Of a DNA stretch of 46,073 bases, positions 7,812 to 18,400 are shown one piece after another. The translations under genes and the position numbers were made by a program. A model generated the notes under the pieces. The model made no database searches. It was not told where the DNA came from and was given only the letters and a program-made list of their open reading frames with translations. The DNA is from Pelagibacteraceae bacterium AG-422-B15 (GTDB taxonomy: Bacteria > Pseudomonadota > Alphaproteobacteria > Pelagibacterales > AG-422-B15). The number at the start of each line of letters is the position of its first letter. Position 1 is the first letter of the stretch. The DNA lies in assembly GCA_003213715.1 (NCBI GenBank), contig QCMN01000010.1, positions 1-46,073 of the forward strand. Reading direction: 5' to 3'.

Positions 7812-8513
7812 ATGTCAAAAAATTTGAAAAATTTCCTCACTGGTAAATTCATAAAGAGATATAAGAGATTTTTTGTAGATGTTCAACTTGATAGTAAAAA
7901 AATTGTCACGGCTCATTGTCCTAATACAGGCTCTATGATGGGACTGCTTGAAAAAGATAATTTGGTCTATTTAACAGAAGCAGATGATCCTAACCGAAAA
8001 CTAAAATTTACTTTAGAAGCTATTCAATCAAACGGGGCAATGGTTGGAGTAAATACTCATCGAGCTAATCGAATTGTTGAGGAAGCAATAAGCAATGGCA
8101 AAATTTCAGAGCTAGGAAAAATTGTATCATTCAAAAGAGAAGTTAAATATGGACAAAATTCTAGAATTGACTTTTTAGTTCAAAAAAAAAATGAAGAAAT
8201 ATACGTTGAAGTTAAAAATGTTACTTTATCCAGAGAAAAATCAATTGCAGAATTTCCTGATGCGATCACCGAGAGAGGGTTAAAACATTTAATAGAGCTA
8301 TCCACTCTTCCAACCAAATCTGTAAGAGCAGTCATGCTTTTCTTAGTCCAAAGAGATGATTGCAGTAAGTTTAAGATCGCTGCAGATATTGATACTAAAT
8401 ATGCAGATACTTTTAAGAAGGTTAAAAAAATGGGTGTTGAGCCTTTATGTTATGACTGTTCTTTTGGTAGAAATGGTATAAGTGTAAATAAAAAAATAAA
8501 GATATTAAATTGA
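7812..8513 (+). CDS. sfsA: SfsA-family protein
   Basis: A 233-residue member of the SfsA family (OB-like N-terminal domain plus a PD-(D/E)XK nuclease-like C-terminal domain), linked in E. coli to maltose gene expression and nucleic-acid binding; the biochemical role is unsettled. Recognisable segments are KRYKRFFVDV near 15-24, AHCPNTGSM near 34-42, SRIDFLV and YVEVKNVTL in the nuclease-like core (acidic D and E-x-K), and FPDAITERGLKHL. The start ATG gives family length but leaves just 6 bp to the opposite gene's start and no Shine-Dalgarno, so a leaderless message is plausible. The stop overlaps the map start (TTGA). Confidence 0.92.
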   Translation: MSKNLKNFLTGKFIKRYKRFFVDVQLDSKKIVTAHCPNTGSMMGLLEKDNLVYLTEADDPNRKLKFTLEAIQSNGAMVGVNTHRANRIVEEAISNGKISELGKIVSFKREVKYGQNSRIDFLVQKKNEEIYVEVKNVTLSREKSIAEFPDAITERGLKHLIELSTLPTKSVRAVMLFLVQRDDCSKFKIAADIDTKYADTFKKVKKMGVEPLCYDCSFGRNGISVNKKIKILN

Positions 8514-9280
8514 ATAACACTATTCATAGTTCAGATGATTTTGAAGGGATGCGAAAAGCAGGTAATCTTGCAGCATCTACATTGGATCTACTTGTTGAAA
8601 AAGTAAAACCAGGTGTTTCCACTGAAGATTTAGATAATATTGCATTTGATTATATAGTCCGTCATGGAGGCCTTATTGCCCCTTTATTTTATAAGGGCTA
8701 TCCTAAGTCAGTTTGTACTTCAATTAATCACGTAATATGTCATGGAATTCCTTCATCAAGAATTTTAGAAAATGGAGATATTGTGAATATCGATGTAACA
8801 GTAATTGTTGATGGTTGGCATGGCGATACTAGTCGCATGTTTCCTGTTGGAAAAATAAATGCCAAAGCACAAAAATTAATTGATTGTACTTTTCAAGCAA
8901 TGCATGAAGGCATTAATGCTGCTCAACCTGATGCAACATTAGGTGATATTGGTAGTGCAATTCAAACGTATGCAGAAAAACAAAACTACAGTGTTGTTCG
9001 TGATTTTTGTGGTCATGGACTAGGAAAAGTTTTTCATGAGTTTCCAAACATTCTACACTACGGGGATAAAGGCAAAGGTGAGAGAATTGAACCAGGCATG
9101 TTTTTTACAGTAGAACCGATGATTAATTTTGGAAAATATGATGTTAGAATGTTAGGCGATGGTTGGACGGCTGTTACAAAAGATAAAAGTTTGTCAGCAC
9201 AATTTGAGCATAGTATTGGCATTACCAACGATGGTGTAGAAATTTTTACAAAATCACCTGCTGGGCTTGATAAACCGTAA
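8510..9280 (+). CDS. map: methionine aminopeptidase, type I
   Basis: Removes the initiator methionine from new proteins. All five metal ligands of the pita-bread fold are present: Asp95, Asp106, His169, Glu202 and Glu233, plus the substrate-side His78 in VICHGIP. 256 residues, matching E. coli Map over its length. The start is TTG at 8510, overlapping the sfsA stop as TTGA; starting at the next ATG (codon 14) would remove the first helix that the family normally has, so I keep TTG. Translational coupling to sfsA is likely. purB follows 24 bp downstream. Confidence 0.95.
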   Translation: MNNTIHSSDDFEGMRKAGNLAASTLDLLVEKVKPGVSTEDLDNIAFDYIVRHGGLIAPLFYKGYPKSVCTSINHVICHGIPSSRILENGDIVNIDVTVIVDGWHGDTSRMFPVGKINAKAQKLIDCTFQAMHEGINAAQPDATLGDIGSAIQTYAEKQNYSVVRDFCGHGLGKVFHEFPNILHYGDKGKGERIEPGMFFTVEPMINFGKYDVRMLGDGWTAVTKDKSLSAQFEHSIGITNDGVEIFTKSPAGLDKP

Positions 9281-9304
9281 ATTAAAGATTAAAAACATAC
9301 TTAT

Positions 9305-10597
9305 ATGATCCCTCGTTATTCTAGAGCCGAGATGACTGACGTTTGGAGCTCTAACTCTAAATTTAAAATATGGCTTGATATTGAACTCTATGCTTGCGAA
9401 GCCATGGAGAAATTAGGAACTGTTCCCAAGGGAACAAGTAAAAAAATTAGATCAAAAGCAAAGATTAATGAAAAGAGAATTGATCAAATTGAAAAAAAAG
9501 TGAAACACGATGTAATTGCTTTTTTAACAACAATTTCTGAATACGCGGGTCCACCTGCAAGATTTCTTCACCAAGGTCTAACTTCTTCAGATATTTTAGA
9601 TACGGCTTTTAATGTTCAACTAAAACAGTCCTCAGTCATTATTGAGAAGGAACTATTAAATTTACTAAAATCATTAAAAAAGATTGCAATAAAACATAAG
9701 AACACACCTTGCATTGGAAGAAGTCATGGGATTCATGCGGAACCCACAACTTTTGGAGTTAAAATGGCATCTTTTTATGCAGAATTTCAAAGGAACCATA
9801 AGCGTTTTCTAAAAGCAATCGAAGAAATAAATATATGCGCGATTTCAGGCGCAGTCGGAAATTATGCAAATATTGATCCACGTGTTGAACAGTACGTCGC
9901 AAAAAAATTGGGCATGAAAGCAGAAACGATTTCAACTCAAATAATTCCAAGAGATCGTCACGCAGTATATTTTAATACTCTTGCAGTAATTGCAAGTTCG
10001 ATTGAACGTTTAGCTACTGAGATAAGACATTTACAAAGAACCGAAGTTTTAGAAGTTGAAGAATTTTTTTCAAAAGGACAAAAAGGGTCATCAGCGATGC
10101 CTCACAAAAGAAATCCAGTTCTGACTGAGAATTTAACTGGACTGGCAAGGCTGATTAGAGGTTATACGGTTCCTGCTTTAGAAAATATCACTCTTTGGCA
10201 TGAAAGAGACATATCACATTCAAGTGTAGAGAGAATAATGGCGCCAGATGCAAATATTATAATCGACTTTGCACTTTCACGAATGAATAATGTGATATCA
10301 AATCTTGTTGTATATCCAAAAAATATGAAAACTAATTTAGATAGATTAAAAAAATTGCCAATGTCAGAAGGTTTAATGCTGGTAATGACACAAAAAGGTT
10401 TATCGCGAGAAAATGCGTACAAGATAGTTCAACGCAATGCAATGGAAGTATGGAAAACGAATACAGATTTTGAGGTAATACTTAACAAAGATGAAGAATT
10501 AAAAAAATACCTAAGCAAAAAAGAAATATCAAAAATTTTAGATTTAAAACATGCCGCTCGCAGAACTGACTATATTTTCAAAAAAGTTTTTAAGTAA
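9305..10597 (+). CDS. purB: adenylosuccinate lyase
   Basis: Catalyses two fumarate-releasing steps: SAICAR to AICAR in purine synthesis and adenylosuccinate to AMP. 430 residues, the compact form. Diagnostic motifs: SRAEMTDVWS near 6-15, GLTSSD at 91-96, the general-acid His141 in RSHGIHAEP, and the mobile signature loop GSSAMPHKRNP at 261-271 with the catalytic serine. It is the last gene of the sfsA-map-purB run and ends 1 bp from the convergent lysine-rich protein gene. The other purine genes resume 650 bp downstream after the two minus-strand genes. Confidence 0.96.
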   Translation: MIPRYSRAEMTDVWSSNSKFKIWLDIELYACEAMEKLGTVPKGTSKKIRSKAKINEKRIDQIEKKVKHDVIAFLTTISEYAGPPARFLHQGLTSSDILDTAFNVQLKQSSVIIEKELLNLLKSLKKIAIKHKNTPCIGRSHGIHAEPTTFGVKMASFYAEFQRNHKRFLKAIEEINICAISGAVGNYANIDPRVEQYVAKKLGMKAETISTQIIPRDRHAVYFNTLAVIASSIERLATEIRHLQRTEVLEVEEFFSKGQKGSSAMPHKRNPVLTENLTGLARLIRGYTVPALENITLWHERDISHSSVERIMAPDANIIIDFALSRMNNVISNLVVYPKNMKTNLDRLKKLPMSEGLMLVMTQKGLSRENAYKIVQRNAMEVWKTNTDFEVILNKDEELKKYLSKKEISKILDLKHAARRTDYIFKKVFK

Positions 10598-10598
10598 T

Positions 10599-10838
10599 TT
10601 AATTTGAATAGTAAATTGCAACTGCAAATAAACCAAAAATCAGCGCATAAGCTCCTGCATAGTAAAATACGACATAATTAGAACGATCAATCATATCCAC
10701 TAAAGAAACTTTCTTTTTATTAACTGATTTTTTCTTTGTTGTTTTTTTAACAATCCTTTTTTTAGTAACCTGCTTCTTTTTTTTGGTTACTTTCTTTTTT
10801 ACCGACTTTTTCTTTTTTTGGGCAAACTGATACTTCAT
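10599..10838 (-). CDS. lysine-rich single-pass membrane protein
   Basis: A 79-residue protein that I cannot assign. Residues 8-44 are nearly half lysine in KKK[V/T] clusters, reminiscent of histone H1-like or AlgP-like basic tails; residues about 55-77 form one hydrophobic helix (YVVFYYAGAYALIFGLFAVA) ending in YYSN. The positive-inside rule predicts a cytoplasmic basic tail tethered to the inner membrane. It starts 9 bp after the ATPase zeta inhibitor gene on the same strand, so the two are co-transcribed. The low-complexity A-rich codons could be partly a composition effect, but the intact reading frame, spacing and clean membrane anchor support a real gene. Confidence 0.65.
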   Translation of the reverse strand: MKYQFAQKKKKSVKKKVTKKKKQVTKKRIVKKTTKKKSVNKKKVSLVDMIDRSNYVVFYYAGAYALIFGLFAVAIYYSN

Positions 10839-10847
10839 AAAAAACTC

Positions 10848-11177
10848 TTATATGTTGTCTTTACCAATAATTTCTTCTTTTGCTTGAAGCAAAAATTGAT
10901 CCATACTTTGTCTTAATTCTTCGTCTGAAATTGAAATACCTTTATCGTCAAAATCCTTTCTAACCTTTCTGAAAACATCCATATCCCCGTCTTCCTCAAG
11001 ATCTGATTTTACAACCTCTGCAAAATATTCTTCAACAGCCGGGCCTGATATGCCTAATTTTTCAGCTGCCCACACACCTAAATACTTATTTCTACGGGCT
11101 AATATTTTAAACTCTAGTTCCTGGTCACGAGCAAACTTACCCTCGAAACCTTTTTTTCTCTCATCAAGTTTTTTCAT
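10848..11177 (-). CDS. F1-ATPase inhibitor subunit zeta (DUF1476)
   Basis: A 109-residue helical protein of the alphaproteobacterial DUF1476 family, shown in Paracoccus denitrificans to be the zeta subunit that blocks ATP hydrolysis by the F1Fo synthase. The match runs along its length: N-terminal inhibitory stretch DERKKGFEGKFARDQEL (5-21), ARRNKYLGVWAAEKLG (27-42), VVKSDLEEDGDMDVFRK (54-70) and a C-terminal amphipathic helix. The family is nearly confined to Alphaproteobacteria and supports the taxonomic call. Its start is 72 bp from the divergent purC. In Paracoccus it is not in the atp operon either, so the location here is not odd. Confidence 0.88.
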   Translation of the reverse strand: MKKLDERKKGFEGKFARDQELEFKILARRNKYLGVWAAEKLGISGPAVEEYFAEVVKSDLEEDGDMDVFRKVRKDFDDKGISISDEELRQSMDQFLLQAKEEIIGKDNI

Positions 11178-11249
11178 GATTTTTTGTACTTTTGAATGAA
11201 TTTAATTTAATTTAACCACTTATCTTAACAAATATTTTTATTACCTGCA

Positions 11250-11969
11250 ATGAGATCATCTAAAACTTTATATGAAGGTAAGGCTAAAAAAATTATTAAA
11301 GGGCCTAAAAAAAACACACTCATTCAAATTTTTAAAGACGATGCTACAGCCTATAATAAAAAGAAACATAAAATTTTTAAAGGCAAAGGCGTACTTAACA
11401 ATCATATTTCTGCACACATAATGCAGTATCTTAAGTCAAAACGCATCCCAACACATTTTGAAGAAAAGCTGAATGACCGTGAGCAACTTATAAAAAAATG
11501 TGAAATTATTCCGATTGAATTTGTTGTAAGAAATATAACAGCTGGCTCTATTGCTAAAAAATTAGGGATTAAAGAAGGATTAAAACTTAAAAAACCCTTA
11601 CTAGAATATTATTACAAAGAAGACAGTTTGGATGATCCAATGATTTCAAGAGATCACCTTATCACTTTTGGTTGGGCAACAAACTCTGAGCTTAAAAAAA
11701 TAGATAAAATGTCTCTTCAAATTAATAAGCACTTAAGAAATCTTTTTCTCAAAAAGAATATCATACTTGTAGATTTCAAAATTGAATTCGGCAGACTCTC
11801 ATCAAACCCCAAAAAAATTGTATTAGCTGATGAAATAAGTCCTGATTCTTGTCGATTATGGGATAAAAAAACTAATAAGAAACTTGATAAGGATGTGTTC
11901 AGAAGAAACCTCGGCAGTTTATTAAGTGCGTATGAGGAGGTTGCCTCAAGATTAGGAATCGTGCATTAA
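11250..11969 (+). CDS. purC: SAICAR synthetase
   Basis: Phosphoribosylaminoimidazole-succinocarboxamide synthase, the ATP-dependent ligase that joins CAIR with aspartate. 239 residues, normal length. Motifs seen: LYEGKAKKI at 7-15, IFKDDATAYN near 27-36, the nucleotide-binding IPIEFVVRNITAGS near 90-103, LVDFKIEFGR and VLADEISPDSCRLWD. It heads the purC-purS-purQ-purL cluster; purS follows after 6 bp. It is divergent from the zeta inhibitor gene. The encoded protein is unusually lysine-rich, in line with the A-rich genome. Confidence 0.96.
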   Translation: MRSSKTLYEGKAKKIIKGPKKNTLIQIFKDDATAYNKKKHKIFKGKGVLNNHISAHIMQYLKSKRIPTHFEEKLNDREQLIKKCEIIPIEFVVRNITAGSIAKKLGIKEGLKLKKPLLEYYYKEDSLDDPMISRDHLITFGWATNSELKKIDKMSLQINKHLRNLFLKKNIILVDFKIEFGRLSSNPKKIVLADEISPDSCRLWDKKTNKKLDKDVFRRNLGSLLSAYEEVASRLGIVH

Positions 11970-11975
11970 AGTCTA

Positions 11976-12218
11976 ATGCTTGCCAAAATTCATATCACAT
12001 TAAAAAAAGACGTACTTGATCCTCAAGGCTCAGTTATTGCAAATTCACTGAAATCTCTTGGATTTGATAACGTCAATGATGTCAGACAGGGAAAATTCAT
12101 AGAACTTGAAATCAACAGTAACAGCAAAGAGGAAGCTAAGAAGCAGTGTAATGATATGTGTGAGAAATTATTGGCTAACTTAGTTATTGAAGACTACTCA
12201 GTAGAAATTGAAAATTAA
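11976..12218 (+). CDS. purS: phosphoribosylformylglycinamidine synthase subunit PurS
   Basis: Small (80 residues) structural subunit that bridges PurQ and PurL in the three-part FGAM synthase. It has the expected ferredoxin-like pattern: an opening strand AKIHITLKKDVLDPQG (3-18), SLKSLGFDNV and GKFIELEI. Presence of a separate PurS, with a short PurL, separates this organism from gammaproteobacteria. The stop codon directly abuts the purQ start. Confidence 0.95.
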   Translation: MLAKIHITLKKDVLDPQGSVIANSLKSLGFDNVNDVRQGKFIELEINSNSKEEAKKQCNDMCEKLLANLVIEDYSVEIEN

Positions 12219-12890
12219 ATGAAGACACATGTAATTGTTTTCCCAGGTTCGAACTGCGACAGAGATGTCGCTGTTGCAATTCAAAACATTATTGGCTCTT
12301 CACCTGAAATGGTTTGGCACAAAGACTCAACAATAAAGCAATCAGATTTGATTGTTGTTCCAGGTGGATTTTCTTACGGTGATTATTTACGATGTGGCGC
12401 AATGGCGTCAACATCACCTATTATGAAAAGCGTGATTGAAAATGCAAATAAAGGAGTGCCAGTAATGGGCATTTGTAATGGATTTCAAATTCTTATTGAA
12501 AGCGGTCTTCTTCAAGGCGCGCTAATAAGAAATAGCAGTTTAAGTTTTATATGTCGCGATATAATAATCAAACCAACAAATACAAAAACCATATTTACTA
12601 ATAAATCCAAAATTTCGAAAATGCCAATAGCTCACAATGAGGGAAATTACTTTGCTAACAGTAATCAAATAAAAGAAATTGAAGATAACGATCAAATTGC
12701 ATTTCAATACTGTGACGAAAACGGAGATATTAATGCCCATTCAAATCCAAATGGTTCAATAAATAATATTGCTGGGGTGTTCAACAAAAGCAAAAATGTA
12801 CTAGGTATGATGCCTCACCCCGAAAGAGCAGCTGAAAGCATTCATGGATGTGATGATGGAAGAAATATTTTTGAAAGTCTTCTAAGTTAA
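12219..12890 (+). CDS. purQ: phosphoribosylformylglycinamidine synthase subunit PurQ (glutaminase)
   Basis: Class I glutamine amidotransferase that supplies ammonia to PurL. The catalytic triad is clear: nucleophile Cys86 in GICNGFQ, His200 and Glu202 in [17 protein letters not shown] near 8-16 and [12 protein letters not shown] at 49-60 are PurQ-specific. 223 residues is full length. There is no gap after purS, and the last A of its TAA is the first base of the purL ATG. Confidence 0.97.
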   Translation: MKTHVIVFPGSNCDRDVAVAIQNIIGSSPEMVWHKDSTIKQSDLIVVPGGFSYGDYLRCGAMASTSPIMKSVIENANKGVPVMGICNGFQILIESGLLQGALIRNSSLSFICRDIIIKPTNTKTIFTNKSKISKMPIAHNEGNYFANSNQIKEIEDNDQIAFQYCDENGDINAHSNPNGSINNIAGVFNKSKNVLGMMPHPERAAESIHGCDDGRNIFESLLS

Positions 12891-15088
12891 TGACCTCATC
12901 CAATTGGCAGTTTGATACAGAAAAATCACTTGTAGAAAGTCACGGTCTTAAGCTTGATGAGTTTGAAAAAATTGTTGAGGGCCTTGGGCGTGAGCCAAAT
13001 CTTACTGAACTTGGAATTTTTAGTGCAATGTGGAATGAACATTGCTCCTATAAATCGTCAAAATATTGGCTAAAAAAATTACCAACCTCAGGGGAACGAG
13101 TTATCCAGGGACCAGGTGAAAACGCAGGTGTGATTGATATTGATGATGGAGATGTTGCTGTTTTCAAAATGGAAAGCCATAATCATCCTTCATTTCTAGA
13201 GCCTTACCAAGGAGCTGCAACTGGTGTAGGTGGTATTTTAAGAGATGTTTTTACTATGGGAGCTAGACCTGTAGCAAATATGAATGCACTTCGATTTGGA
13301 GATCCCAATCATCCAAAAACAAAGCATTTAGTCTCAGGCGTTGTCGGTGGCATCGGAGGTTATGGAAATTGTATTGGGATTCCAACTGTTGGAGGTGAAG
13401 TTAACTTTCATCCATCCTACAACGGCAATATATTGGTTAATGCTATGACGGTTGGCATCGCAAAAAAAGATAAAATTTTCTATTCAGCGGCTGCAGGAAT
13501 AGGAAATCCAGTAGTCTATGTTGGTTCAAAAACAGGTAGAGATGGTATTCATGGTGCAACTATGGCATCAGCAGAATTTGATGATGACTCTGAAGAAAAA
13601 AAACCCACTGTTCAAGTTGGTGATCCTTTTACTGAAAAATTATTACTTGAGGCTTGTCTAGAACTTATGAAAGAGGATGCAATTATAGCAATTCAAGATA
13701 TGGGAGCAGCAGGTTTAACTTCATCATCTATTGAGATGGCATCCAAAGGAAATGTAGGGATTGATATAAATTTATCAAAGGTTCCTATGCGAGCAGCTAA
13801 CATGACTGCCTACGAGCTCATGCTATCAGAGAGTCAGGAAAGAATGTTAATGGTTATTCAACCCAAAAAAGAAGAGCTTGCCCGAAGCATTTTCAAAAAA
13901 TGGGATCTTGAATTTGAAATAATTGGTGAAGTTACAGATACAAAAAAATTAATATTACATATGGATGGTGAAGAGCAGGCAAGTATACCAATTAATATTT
14001 TGGTAGAGGATGCGCCAGAGTATCAGCGAGATTATATTGTCAATGACCCTTCTCCCCTAATTAGTTTCGAAAGTAAGGATTTTGAAGATAAAGATATCTT
14101 AAGCGATTTATTAAAAATGATCAGCCATCCAAATTTATGCAGCAGAAAATGGATATGGGAACAATATGATCACATGGTTATGGCAGATACAGTTGTACGA
14201 CCTGGTTCTGATGCAGCTGTTGTCAGAGTGCATGGAACCAACAAAGGAATAGCGATCAGTACAGACTGTTCACCCACATACTGCAGACATAACCCATATG
14301 AAGGAGGAAAGCATGCGGTTGTTGAAACTTGGCGCAATATTGTTGCATCCGGAGCTGAACCAATTGCAATTACAGATTGTATGAATTTTGGAAATCCTGA
14401 AAAGCCAGAAATCATGGGACAATTTGTAGAATGCATTCGTGGCATGGGAGATGCTTGCAGTAAGCTTAATTATCCTGTCATTTCAGGGAATGTATCACTC
14501 TATAATGAAACTAATGGTGAAGGGATTTATCCTACTCCCGCTATTGGTGGAGTTGGACTAATTAGAGATCTATCTAATACAATGACAATAGATCTTAAAA
14601 ATGAGGGTAATGTTTTATGCCTCATTGGGGAAAGCAATAATCATTTAGGCAATAGTCATTATCTCTCAATCATACAAAATAAAGAAGACGGTGGTACCCC
14701 GTCAGTTAATTTGGATGATGAATTAAAAAATGGAAAATTCATTTTAGATTGTGTCGCTAAGAAATTGCTAAAATCTGTTCATGATGTTGGTGAAGGTGGT
14801 GTTCTTGTTGCAATTGCTGAAATGTGTATCTCAGGTATGCAAGGTATAAAAATTGATATAACAAAAGATTTTCTTCACGGATTCTTTTTTGGCGAGGATC
14901 AAGCTAGGTACCTGGTTGAGGTCTCACAAAATAAACTTGAACAAATAGAAGTTGACGCAAGCAAGAGTGCGGTCAAAATAGAAAGAATTGGAGAAATTGG
15001 AGGAACATCTATCTCAATTAATTCAATTGGAGAGATTGAATTATCAAGCTTAATTGACCACCATACAAAATGGTTCAATGAATTTTGA
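12890..15088 (+). CDS. purL: phosphoribosylformylglycinamidine synthase subunit PurL
   Basis: ATP-dependent synthetase subunit that converts FGAR to FGAM using ammonia from PurQ. 732 residues, the small PurL form with two tandem AIRS-like halves. Motifs: [12 protein letters not shown] near 47-58, the ESHNHPS loop near 95-101, [26 protein letters not shown] in the first half and [21 protein letters not shown] and VHDVGEGG in the second. It overlaps purQ by 1 bp (TAATG) and ends the purC-S-Q-L unit; grxD follows after 57 bp. Confidence 0.97.
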   Translation: MTSSNWQFDTEKSLVESHGLKLDEFEKIVEGLGREPNLTELGIFSAMWNEHCSYKSSKYWLKKLPTSGERVIQGPGENAGVIDIDDGDVAVFKMESHNHPSFLEPYQGAATGVGGILRDVFTMGARPVANMNALRFGDPNHPKTKHLVSGVVGGIGGYGNCIGIPTVGGEVNFHPSYNGNILVNAMTVGIAKKDKIFYSAAAGIGNPVVYVGSKTGRDGIHGATMASAEFDDDSEEKKPTVQVGDPFTEKLLLEACLELMKEDAIIAIQDMGAAGLTSSSIEMASKGNVGIDINLSKVPMRAANMTAYELMLSESQERMLMVIQPKKEELARSIFKKWDLEFEIIGEVTDTKKLILHMDGEEQASIPINILVEDAPEYQRDYIVNDPSPLISFESKDFEDKDILSDLLKMISHPNLCSRKWIWEQYDHMVMADTVVRPGSDAAVVRVHGTNKGIAISTDCSPTYCRHNPYEGGKHAVVETWRNIVASGAEPIAITDCMNFGNPEKPEIMGQFVECIRGMGDACSKLNYPVISGNVSLYNETNGEGIYPTPAIGGVGLIRDLSNTMTIDLKNEGNVLCLIGESNNHLGNSHYLSIIQNKEDGGTPSVNLDDELKNGKFILDCVAKKLLKSVHDVGEGGVLVAIAEMCISGMQGIKIDITKDFLHGFFFGEDQARYLVEVSQNKLEQIEVDASKSAVKIERIGEIGGTSISINSIGEIELSSLIDHHTKWFNEF

Positions 15089-15145
15089 CCTAAAGGACTC
15101 AAAATTATTATTGAATAATTATAAAAAGCAGTTAATTCTTCATTT

Positions 15146-15475
15146 ATGAGTGATAATGTACAAGATGAAATAAAAAACATTGTTGATCAAAACGATGTAG
15201 TTCTCTTCATGAAAGGGACAAAGAACCAGCCTCAATGCGGTTTTTCGAATGCTGTTGTAAATACACTTTCTTTTATCAACGTAAATTATAAAGATGTAAA
15301 TATTTTAGAAAGTGACGAATTAAGACAGGGTATTAAAGATTTCACAAATTGGCCAACTATTCCTCAACTTTACATTAAAGGGGAGTTTATTGGTGGTTGT
15401 GACATTATTTTAGATATGCATAAAACTGGTGAGCTAACTGAAATCCTTAAAAGTAAAAATATCCCAGTAAGCTAA
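15146..15475 (+). CDS. grxD: monothiol glutaredoxin, Grx4 type
   Basis: Binds and delivers Fe-S clusters, usually with a BolA partner. 109 residues with the CGFS active site (Cys31-Ser34) preceded by MKGTKNQPQ (22-30), then NWPTIPQLYIKGEFIGGCDI, which holds the glutathione-binding TVP-like loop and the GGCD motif. A CGFS glutaredoxin after purL is a common alphaproteobacterial arrangement, though the bolA gene often between them is absent here. It is convergent with the large protease gene, 14 bp apart; the short hairpin AAGCTA/TAGCTT at 15469-15484 is too weak to call a terminator. Confidence 0.95.
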   Translation: MSDNVQDEIKNIVDQNDVVLFMKGTKNQPQCGFSNAVVNTLSFINVNYKDVNILESDELRQGIKDFTNWPTIPQLYIKGEFIGGCDIILDMHKTGELTEILKSKNIPVS

Positions 15476-15489
15476 TTGTAGCTTCCTTA

Positions 15490-18400
15490 CTAAAATCTTT
15501 TTTTCAATATAATAGATGAGTAGTATTCAGTATGTTTATCTTTAATATGGCCATTGTCTCTTACTAATAATGTATTTAAACTAAATACTAAATTCTCTTT
15601 TGGAACTATAGTATAGTTAAAATTTATATTAGTCTGTCTTCCAAATGGCTCTAAGTCTGCTGTAACTAATTCATACGGAACAGTTCCATTTGTGCTTGCT
15701 AAGCCAGGCAATCTTACTGTCATTGATCCATTGTTAATTCGATGCGGCTGTTCTATCGATAAACTCAACATATCAGACACATTCAGCACACTATTTTTTT
15801 TTATTTTGATTTGTATACTGTTGCTCTGAATATTTGAAAGATGGTGTATTAAACTTGGTTTTAAACTCTTTATAGATGATTCTGCCACAGTTGATGAAAT
15901 ACCAAAGTTAATATCGTTAATATTTTTGGTTGCTGTTATGCCTAGATAATTTGTTTTTGAAAAACTACCAATTAATGAAAATGCTGAATGTCCCTGCAAA
16001 TCTAAAGGTGAGTTATTACTTATTTCCTGTCCTAAAAGTATTGCATAGTTATCTAACAATGTATTTTCTCCATACATTGATATGGACATATTTTGTTTAT
16101 CAATATTGTTATTGATTGATTCCGAACTAATATTTGTAGTGTGATAGCCAAGATATATTTCATTTTCTAGCAAGTTAGTCCTTTTTGTAATGCCAATTCC
16201 TTTATCACTATTAAAAGGTATAATATTTTTAGTATCTTCATTAAAAATTAATTGGTTAGTTTTAATGAAATTTTGCGTTGTGAGAATTGGTGCGTCAATT
16301 GATAAGTAATAGTTGTTAGGTAATTTTTGAGTATTGACAAAGTTTTTATCAATGTGTCTATTGGTATTTGTAATGTTGTAATTTAATTTTTGAATGTCAT
16401 TAGCTAAATTTCCGATTGGATATATAGGTAAAGAATTGTCAATTATTTTACTTAACTCAATTTCAAAACCACCATTTAAAGCATCATAGAAATATAAGGT
16501 CTCGTTTTCAAGTCTCTTACTCAACCCATTACCAAAAGAAGTTGGTGTTACTAAGGTTGAGAGAAAAAGAGACTCCTTTTCTTCAGCAGATCCTAATTGT
16601 TGTCCCAGAGGTATACCAAGACTGCTGAGAGGATTACCGCTGTTAACGATTGGTTGTAAAGCTGCATAAAAGTCTGGAACGCCATGTCCCCACTCAGCAT
16701 GATATCCATGGTTAATGCTTGCTCCATTCGTCGTAAATGTTGTATTTCCTTGAGGTGTAAACCAAGTATTGTTTGCGCTTGCTAATATCCTATCAGTTAG
16801 TTGGGCTGCAGTATGATTAGGAAACGCTTGGGCCAAAAGAGCAATCCCTCCTGAAAGCATTGGAGCGGCATAGGATGTGCCTCCAAGTAATGATGCTGCA
16901 TTTGTGTCAGAGCCTGAGTTTACTTTATTATTTGCAGCATTTGACCAATAATCTGCTGTATAGAAACTATTGCCATCAACATGTGCACCAGCAACATTTA
17001 ATTGATGAGCATCCATTGATAAACAAAATTCTTTTGCTGATCCACATTGATTCCCCTTTCTTGAAATACTGCCTAGTGAAAATGTACCATCCCAATTATC
17101 AGAAATATTATGTGTTTCTGTATTTTCAAAGTATGTAACTGCTAACCAAGCTTCAGCTAATTGACTGTAATAAAGAGGTAGCGCTGACATAGCTGTTGGT
17201 TCGTCTTCAAGCTCGTTATTTCCTGCTGCAAAAACTATGACACCTCCATTAACACCATCACCATCACCTTCCTGGAAGTTGTCAAGTGCGGTTATGTAAG
17301 CTTGCCAGTCTGTTACATCTTGTGCGGTGGTTCCACCATTAACAGTATTTGCCCAATAATTATCTGCTGATCCACCATATAAATTAGTAATTAACGTATT
17401 AGTATCGTCATACCAAGTTCCTTGGTACCAGCTATTATTGTTTACTACAGGTTTGTATTGTCGAGCATTATTAAGGGCAGATGCCCAAACCGAGGATGCA
17501 TTTCCTGCCGTTTCATTAATATCAAAAAAATGTAATCCTGCATTATAAGCAACCCCCATTATTTCTCGACTACTGCCAGTTGCCCCTTTATAGTCTGCTG
17601 CCGCTAAAGAAGCAACACCATTGCAATGGCTATTGCCTGCATCCCATGATCCATCATAAGAAATTTCAGTATCAGTTGAAAAGCTCCCATAGGTTTTTAT
17701 TAGATTTGCATTTTTTTGTGTTTGAAATTCTATATGGTCTGTATCACAGCCTATATCAAAGATAGAAATATATTCTCCTGTTCCATCTAAAAATTGACCA
17801 TTACTGTCTTTATGTGACCAAACTTTATGAATATTTAACTGTTCATACTCATGAATACGTGAAGTTGCTTCACTTTCTGTATGAGCCTTATCAACAGCAT
17901 AGGACATATTCATATATTCAGTTAGTGCTTGTTTTGCATCATGCATTGAAGAGCCTTGATCAACAAAAGCAGTTTGTGTTTCCAAGCCAATTTCATCAAT
18001 TGTTATTGTATGCGATACACTTACATCTGTAGGATATGTTACTGAAATTGTAGCTGTTTCATCACCCTCACTCGTATAGTCCATGGTAGGGTTTAACGTA
18101 AAGCTGGTAGATGTATTTCCAGCCCTAATACAAACCCATATGCCATTATCAACACCGTTATCACATTGACCCATATTGCTTATCACATAATCATTTGGAT
18201 TGTTACAAATGTGGTTTGTACAAGATGATGCTGAACCACCAAAACCAAGTGCGACGCCAAAATCAATAGTCCTTGCCATACTTTGTGAAACGGTGACAGT
18301 TACATCATCGCCATTTTCAAAAACTGTTGAATTACTAGAAATAGATAACGTTGGAACAGAAGAATTCTCAGATATGTATCCTTGAGCCACTGAATTAGTT

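Noticed and set aside
11178..11249. Purine-responsive riboswitch or operator before purC
   Set aside because: The 72-bp gap is featureless AT-rich DNA with no conserved aptamer blocks and no clear promoter hexamers.
15469..15506. Possible terminator after grxD
   Set aside because: The 6-bp stem AAGCTA/TAGCTT is weak and the T-run begins 14 nt after it, too far for an intrinsic terminator.
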